DNA of 9,693 nt from an uncultured Oscillospiraceae bacterium (GTDB lineage: Bacteria > Bacillota_A > Clostridia > Oscillospirales > Acutalibacteraceae): positions 1 to 9,693 of the forward strand of contig USGR01000023.1 in assembly GCA_900554165.1 (NCBI GenBank), written 5' to 3'. Position numbers and translations under genes: made by a program. Positions 5,287 through 9,693 of the stretch are shown in pieces; positions within the stretch are counted from its first letter, which is position 1; each line of letters begins with the position of its first letter. A model generated the notes under the pieces. That model searched no databases and was not told the DNA's origin. It saw only the letters and a program-made list of their open reading frames with translations.

Positions 5287-7047
5287 TTATGCACCAAGTT
5301 CTTCCGGAGAAAGCTGTGACATTGCAATTTCTCTGTACACATCGCAATTCTGTATAAGTTCGTCATGTGTACCTATGCCAACCGCTTCGCCGTTGTCTAA
5401 AACTACTATTTTGTCCGCGTGCCTTATCGTACCTATACGCTGGGCAACAATCATAAGAGTTGTGCCCTTTAACTGTTTATTCAGCTCTGTACGAAGCTTT
5501 GCGTCAGTTTTATAGTCAAGCGCTGAAAATGAATCGTCAAAGACCAGTATTTCCGGCTGACGTGCAAGCGCACGAGCGATAGAAAGTCTCTGTTTCTGAC
5601 CGCCTGATACGTTTGTGCCGCCCTGCGCTATTTCCGCTTCAATGCCGCCCGGCATTTTTTCGACAAAATCCGTTGCCTGAGCTATATCCAGCGCGCGCCA
5701 TGTATTATCATCGGAGACCGGCGCCGAGCTTTCGCCAAAGTTTATATTGTCGCGCACTGTGCCGGAAAACAATACCGCACGCTGCGTTACATAGCCTATT
5801 TTGTCGTATAATGCATCAAAAGTATAATCCTTTATATTTATTCCATCTATCAACACTTCGCCGTCCGTTACATCATAAAGCCTTGCTGCAAGACTTACCA
5901 ACGTAGTTTTCGCACTGCCCGTGGCGCCTATAAAGGCGATTGTTTCACCCTTATTTACTTTAAAGCTTATGTTGTGCAGAACATCGTGCTCAGACGATGG
6001 GTAACGGAACGAGACATTTTTAAATTCCACCGTGCCGGTTTCCGGCCCTTCCGTCATGCTGCCTTCCTTAATTTTCGATTTTGTGTTCAGCACTTCATTT
6101 ATACGGTCGGCGGAAACCTGTGCCGCAGGCAGCATCATAAAAATCATTACCAGCATCATTAGCGACATTATGACATATGTAGCATATGTGCTGAAAACTA
6201 CGACATCGCTGAAAAGTGTAAGCCTTTCTGCCATATTTGTACTTGGAATATTATTTATAAGCGCAGCGCCTATCCAATATATTGCTAATGCAAGACCGTT
6301 CATTGCGAGGGTCATTACCGGCATTAGCACCGCCAATGTGCGCTGGTTAAAGAGCTGTGTTTTTGTAAGATTATCGTTTGCTGTTTTGAATTTGTCGCAT
6401 TGATATTGCTCAGCGTTAAAAGCGTGTACTACCTTTATACCTGTAAGATTTTCACGAGTTATGCGGTTAATTGAATCTATCTGCCTCTGTACCCGCTTAA
6501 ATCTCGGTACAAGCACCACCATAATTACCGTCATAATAATAAGTAGTACCACTATGAATGCGGCTGTTACTAATGACAGCTCCCAGCTTTTGCCTACAAT
6601 CTTTATAACAGCCCATACCGCCATTACCGGCGATTTTACAAGAAGCTGGAGTCCCATTGCTATAAGCATTTGAATCTGCGTAACGTCGTTAGTTGTACGC
6701 GTAATAAGGCTCGGAACGGAAAAATCAAGCATCTCCTGCTGGTCAAAGCTTGAAACTGTGCCAAATATGCGCTCACGCAGGGTATAGCTGAAGCCAGCCG
6801 CCACTTTTGCGGCTAAATATCCGCATATTACGCTCAGCGCCATGCTGGCCAGTGCACACAACAACATTTCTCCGCCTACCTGCCATACATCCGAAGTCGT
6901 GCTGCCCGGAGTCTGGAGTATAACTGTCAGATTACTCATATAATCCGGCAGCTTTAGGTCAAAATAAATTTGACCTAATACCAACACGGCACAAAGAGCT
7001 GCAAGTATTACTTCTCTTAGTTTCATCTGTTTTAAAAGTTTTATCAT
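5287..7047 (-). CDS. ABC exporter half-transporter, degenerate-site subunit (BmrC/TM287-like)
   Basis: First gene of the exporter pair: about six membrane helices within residues 1-310, then an ATPase domain. The catalytic machinery is altered. Walker A is GATGSAKT (374-381), with Ala379 in place of the usual last Gly. Walker B ILVFDD has Asp505 instead of the catalytic Glu, and the switch His is Gln536 in VAQRIGT. The signature NVSGGQ (479-484) is canonical, as needed to complete the active site of the partner. This is the pattern of heterodimeric exporters with one hydrolysing and one non-hydrolysing ATP site, so it is not a broken gene. Length (586) is close to B. subtilis BmrC/YheI. AAAGGAG lies seven bases before the ATG. 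The 94-nt gap to pgsA shows no clear terminator or promoter, so cotranscription with pgsA is possible. Confidence 0.93.
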   Translation of the reverse strand: MIKLLKQMKLREVILAALCAVLVLGQIYFDLKLPDYMSNLTVILQTPGSTTSDVWQVGGEMLLCALASMALSVICGYLAAKVAAGFSYTLRERIFGTVSSFDQQEMLDFSVPSLITRTTNDVTQIQMLIAMGLQLLVKSPVMAVWAVIKIVGKSWELSLVTAAFIVVLLIIMTVIMVVLVPRFKRVQRQIDSINRITRENLTGIKVVHAFNAEQYQCDKFKTANDNLTKTQLFNQRTLAVLMPVMTLAMNGLALAIYWIGAALINNIPSTNMAERLTLFSDVVVFSTYATYVIMSLMMLVMIFMMLPAAQVSADRINEVLNTKSKIKEGSMTEGPETGTVEFKNVSFRYPSSEHDVLHNISFKVNKGETIAFIGATGSAKTTLVSLAARLYDVTDGEVLIDGINIKDYTFDALYDKIGYVTQRAVLFSGTVRDNINFGESSAPVSDDNTWRALDIAQATDFVEKMPGGIEAEIAQGGTNVSGGQKQRLSIARALARQPEILVFDDSFSALDYKTDAKLRTELNKQLKGTTLMIVAQRIGTIRHADKIVVLDNGEAVGIGTHDELIQNCDVYREIAMSQLSPEELGA

Positions 7048-7141
7048 AACTAATCTCCTTTCTTCTTCGTTTAAGCCGAATACCTCTTTAAATCAGTGAG
7101 TATCACACCCTCTTGCAATAATTGTGCTTAAAAAATAAAGC

Positions 7142-7702
7142 CTATTCTGCCCGACCTCTTTTTATTCTTTTTACATTCTGTCTGCTGTACATGACAAGTG
7201 AAAATATCATCATGGCTATACATATACCAACTAATATACAAGATAAAACGGTGGGTATACTGGGCCAAAAAATATGAATAATAACCGTCGCGTAAAGCAG
7301 GCAGGTAGCAGCCTTTCCATGCCAGCTTGCACTGTATGTGCTTCCTGTTTTTTTGATTACGGCAATTCCAAAGGCCGCCATTATTATTTCCTTGACAATA
7401 AGTACGATGAGCAAAACTGCCATGGACGTAAAATTTATTGCAAGGCATAGAAGCGCTGCTATCTGTGTAAGCTTGTCGGCTACTGGATCCAGCGCCTTGC
7501 CCACATCGCTTACCATGTTAAAGCGCCGTGCAATCCAACCGTCAATTACGTCGGTCGCTCCGGATAAAATAAGCGCCGCTATGGAGTAATAATAATGTTC
7601 ACTTAAATACAGCCAAACTATAAGCGGAATAAGCGCCAGCCGAAAAATAGACAAAATGTTTGGTATGGTTATAATTTTATGACGACTGTCTTTTGCTTCC
7701 AT
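7142..7702 (-). CDS. pgsA: CDP-alcohol phosphatidyltransferase, probable phosphatidylglycerophosphate synthase
   Basis: Membrane enzyme that displaces CMP from CDP-diacylglycerol with an alcohol; PgsA uses glycerol 3-phosphate in the first step to phosphatidylglycerol and cardiolipin. The full family motif is present: DVIDGWIARR followed by GKALDPVAD, matching D-x2-DG-x2-AR-x8-G-x3-D-x3-D, with D51, D54, D72 and D76 when counted from the chosen ATG. IPNILSIFRL near the N-terminus and WHGKAAT are also typical of PgsA. About five to six membrane helices; 186 residues, normal for the family. The ATG at 7702 is preferred because GGGGGT precedes it by about ten bases. A TTG at 7720 would add six residues but has no ribosome-binding site. 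A cardiolipin-synthase-like relative is possible, since this motif alone does not fix the acceptor. It may be a second copy, as it is not next to recA or cinA. Confidence 0.82.
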   Translation of the reverse strand: MEAKDSRHKIITIPNILSIFRLALIPLIVWLYLSEHYYYSIAALILSGATDVIDGWIARRFNMVSDVGKALDPVADKLTQIAALLCLAINFTSMAVLLIVLIVKEIIMAAFGIAVIKKTGSTYSASWHGKAATCLLYATVIIHIFWPSIPTVLSCILVGICIAMMIFSLVMYSRQNVKRIKRGRAE

Positions 7703-7778
7703 TTTTTCAACTACCCCCAAAGCTTTTTACTTTTATATAAGCTATTGTTGCCATAATTTTCTATACTTATTTAACAAC

Positions 7779-7830
7779 AAAAAAATCAACCGAACATCAA
7801 CTAAAAATCAATTTCCGTTGATATTCGGTT
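7779..7830 (-). terminator. Intrinsic terminator of the two-component operon
   Basis: AACCGAACATCAAC (7788-7801) pairs with GTTGATATTCGGTT (7817-7830) over 14 positions with one wobble. On the minus strand the stem is followed by GA and a run of seven T (the A run at 7779-7785). It begins 19 nt after the histidine kinase stop, so it separates that operon from pgsA. Confidence 0.85.
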
Positions 7831-7848
7831 AATTATTTATTAACATAT

Positions 7849-8907
7849 TCAGTTTTGATTATTCTCGTCATAAATTGGCAAATAAACCGTAAATTTACTT
7901 CCCAAACCTTTGCCGCTTTTTAGCTCAATGTTTCCGTTACAGATATCAATTATTCTCTTTACCAGCGCAAGGCCAAGACCGTTGCCTTCATCCTTATGTG
8001 AACTGTCAGATTGATAAAATCTGTCAAATATATGCTTTGCGTCTTCCTCTGATATTCCCGCTCCGTCATCCTCAATCTCAAATCGTATAGTATTGTCAAA
8101 CCTTTTTAGCCTGATTTTTACCAGTCCGCCTTTGGGGCCGAATTTTACCGCGTTGTCTATGAGATTAGTCCACACATGCAGCAAAAGGCTCTCATGTCCA
8201 AAATAGACTATTTTTTCCATGTCGACGTCAAATTCCGTCTCCTTTTCCGTCCATTTCTGCTCAAGCATCAGAAGTGCTTTGCGCACTTGCTCGTCCAGCC
8301 TGTATGATACTCTCTGATTTTGTATCGTCTGATTGTCAAGTTTTGACAGCAACAATATGTTGCCAACAAGCTCCGACAGTCGGTGCGTATTAAATAGTAT
8401 TTTATTTAAATATTCATTTGCCTCTTCGTCCGAAAGATTACTGTCCTGAAGCAGCATGGCGTAACCTTCAATTGCTGCTATAGGTGTTTTAATTTCGTGT
8501 GAAACGTTTGATATAAAATCGCTTTGCAGTACCTCGGTAGACCTCAGCTCCCGCGCCATAATGTTGAAATTGTTATAAATTCTGCGAATTTCACCTATTT
8601 TACTTTTTGTTTCAATATGAACATCAAATTTTCCATCAGCTATAAGTTCCATAGACTTGCTCAGTTTGGCAATGGGAGCTAAAAGTCGCCGATTTAAGTG
8701 TGTCGTGATAATTAAACTTACGGTAACGCTAATAATAGCTGCCACTATAAAACCCGGCAGTATAATTCCGAAAAGCTTGTCAAACAGAAAAATAATCAGC
8801 CCCGTGGTTATTATACTAATCGCTAAAACTAAAAGCACTAAAAATATAAAGTAAAGCTGTATGCCAAGCTTTCTCCGACCCTTTATGCTGCCAATTTTTC
8901 TACTCAT
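7849..8907 (-). CDS. Sensor histidine kinase with two membrane helices and HAMP domain
   Basis: Membrane sensor that autophosphorylates and passes phosphate to the adjacent regulator. Order: two membrane helices at about 16-42 and 47-69 with only a few residues between them, HAMP domain (about 70-122), HisKA with phospho-acceptor H137 in FISNVSHEIKTP, and an HATPase domain with N-box TNLIDNAVKF (247-256), G1 DDGAG (280-284), F-box IFDRFYQ and G2 GNGLGLA (308-314). At 352 residues it is complete but lacks an extracellular sensor domain, so the signal is probably sensed in the membrane or through a partner protein. The ATG overlaps the regulator's last codons by 8 nt (ATGAGTAG), giving translational coupling; a GGTGG-type ribosome-binding site lies just upstream. 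The ABC exporter two genes away is an obvious but unproven target. Confidence 0.95.
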   Translation of the reverse strand: MSRKIGSIKGRRKLGIQLYFIFLVLLVLAISIITTGLIIFLFDKLFGIILPGFIVAAIISVTVSLIITTHLNRRLLAPIAKLSKSMELIADGKFDVHIETKSKIGEIRRIYNNFNIMARELRSTEVLQSDFISNVSHEIKTPIAAIEGYAMLLQDSNLSDEEANEYLNKILFNTHRLSELVGNILLLSKLDNQTIQNQRVSYRLDEQVRKALLMLEQKWTEKETEFDVDMEKIVYFGHESLLLHVWTNLIDNAVKFGPKGGLVKIRLKRFDNTIRFEIEDDGAGISEEDAKHIFDRFYQSDSSHKDEGNGLGLALVKRIIDICNGNIELKSGKGLGSKFTVYLPIYDENNQN

Positions 8908-9577
8908 GCTTTTTCACCACCTTATATCCAACTCCACGCATGGTTATTATCTGAAAGTCGGGATTGTCCCTAAAGTGTTCTCTAAGCCTTCCAATGTGTA
9001 CATCCACAGTGTGTGGGTCGGTTTCCGTATCGTAGCCCCAAATGTCATCCATTATCTGCTGACGCGTAAATATTCGGCCTGGATATGACGCCATTTTGTA
9101 AAGCAACATAAACTCCTTTTGCGGCAGTACAATGCTTTTGCTGCCTGTGGTCACAGTCATAGAATCATACTCAAGCACGGTAGAGCCTATGACCTGTCTG
9201 CGGTCATTTATCATTTTAGCACGGCGAAGCAAGGCCCCTACTCTTAAAACCATCTCATTTATATTTACCGGCTTTACCATATAGTCGTCGGTTCCGGACA
9301 AAAAGCCCATTCTCATGTCGTCAAAGGCGTCTTTCGCCGTTATCATAAGCACTGGTATGGTTATTCCAGCGTCGCGCATGGAGCGTACAAGCTTATATCC
9401 GTCCATAACCGGCATCATTATGTCGGATATTATAATGTCAAAATATTCATTATCAAGCGCATCCAGTGCTTCCTGCCCATTAGCTACGCCCTTTACCATA
9501 TATCCGCTTTTTGTAAGCACGCGCTTAAATAGAGTAAGAAGCTCTGTGTCGTCCTCGGCAATAAGTATTTTAAACAT
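8900..9577 (-). CDS. OmpR/PhoB-family response regulator
   Basis: Cytosolic transcription factor controlled by the kinase encoded next to it. Receiver domain (about 1-120): acidic pair D9/D10, phospho-acceptor D52 in IIISDIMMP, T80 and K102 in MVKPVN. C-terminal winged-helix domain (about 126-222): KEFMLLYKMASYPGRIFTR, recognition helix region DPHTVDVHIGRLREHF, and the closing wing RGVGYKV. All catalytic positions are intact and 225 residues is typical. The start is supported by GGGGAGGT (9587-9594) nine bases before the ATG. It is the first gene of a two-gene operon, with its stop inside the kinase start. Regulators of this class bind direct repeats upstream of target genes and often their own promoter. 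The targets cannot be read from this window. Confidence 0.95.
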   Translation of the reverse strand: MFKILIAEDDTELLTLFKRVLTKSGYMVKGVANGQEALDALDNEYFDIIISDIMMPVMDGYKLVRSMRDAGITIPVLMITAKDAFDDMRMGFLSGTDDYMVKPVNINEMVLRVGALLRRAKMINDRRQVIGSTVLEYDSMTVTTGSKSIVLPQKEFMLLYKMASYPGRIFTRQQIMDDIWGYDTETDPHTVDVHIGRLREHFRDNPDFQIITMRGVGYKVVKKHE

Positions 9578-9594
9578 TAGTTTATGACCTCCCC

Positions 9595-9693
9595 GCCTTA
9601 TGCTATTTCACAGATTTGCATTAAATTACTTACATTTTAACATAAAAAAATAATCCGGCCAATAGTTTTGGCGTAAAAGTATATGCATTAATA
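9595..9693 (-). promoter_or_regulatory. Upstream region of the two-component operon
   Basis: On the minus strand a possible -10, TAAAAT, lies within ATGTTAAAATG (about 9633-9643), with only a poor -35 candidate, TTGGCC, at a wide 19-bp spacing. Similar short strings CATTAAA (9619-9625) and CATTTTAA (9633-9640) might be regulator half-sites. Both readings are weak. Confidence 0.25.

Noticed and set aside
5374..5378. Idea that the first ABC subunit is a pseudogene because catalytic residues are missing
   Set aside because: The frame is intact at full length, and loss of the Glu and His on one side is the standard pattern for heterodimeric exporters with an intact partner.
7048..7141. GTGATACTCAC dyad between pgsA and the ABC genes as an operator
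   Set aside because: The arms are only four bases, far too short to support a repressor site, and no matching regulator gene is adjacent.
7128..7448. 106-codon minus-strand frame overlapping pgsA
   Set aside because: It lies in another frame of the well-supported pgsA gene and shows no family motif.

Overview
The window looks like chromosomal DNA from a low-to-moderate GC Gram-positive anaerobe, most likely an uncultured gut-type Clostridia member. This is inferred from the purine-rich Shine-Dalgarno sites, the AT-rich spacers and the protein families: a RelQ-type alarmone synthetase, a BmrCD/TM287-288-like heterodimeric ABC exporter and a PgsA-like enzyme. No phage, plasmid or insertion-sequence gene, tRNA, rRNA or CRISPR array was seen.

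Layout. Positions 3-989 (+) hold the 3' part of a GH30 glycoside hydrolase whose N-terminus lies outside the window. Positions 990-2467 are a 1.48-kb stretch between two convergent genes, unusually long for a convergent gap. It has no convincing protein gene. It does hold a near-consensus + strand promoter (1648-1676), a strongly structured sequence just downstream (a candidate small RNA), several hairpins and a very strong + strand terminator (2101-2139). Every remaining gene is on the minus strand: relQ-like alarmone synthetase (2468-3169), the two ABC exporter half-transporters (3454-5271 and 5287-7047, 15 nt apart), a CDP-alcohol phosphatidyltransferase (7142-7702) and an OmpR-type response regulator/histidine kinase pair (8900-9577 and 7849-8907, overlapping by 8 nt).

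How the genes work together. The two ABC genes almost certainly form one asymmetric heterodimeric exporter, because one nucleotide-binding domain has lost the catalytic Glu and switch His and the other keeps both. The two-component system ends in a clear intrinsic terminator, so pgsA and the ABC genes are probably a separate transcription unit. The neighbourhood (a kinase with almost no extracellular loop, phospholipid synthesis, a multidrug-type exporter, an alarmone synthetase) suggests cell-envelope or antimicrobial stress functions, but that is inference from context.

The best candidate for something undescribed is the + strand RNA in the 1.48-kb gap. I could not assign it to any RNA family from memory. 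The protein genes belong to well-known families.
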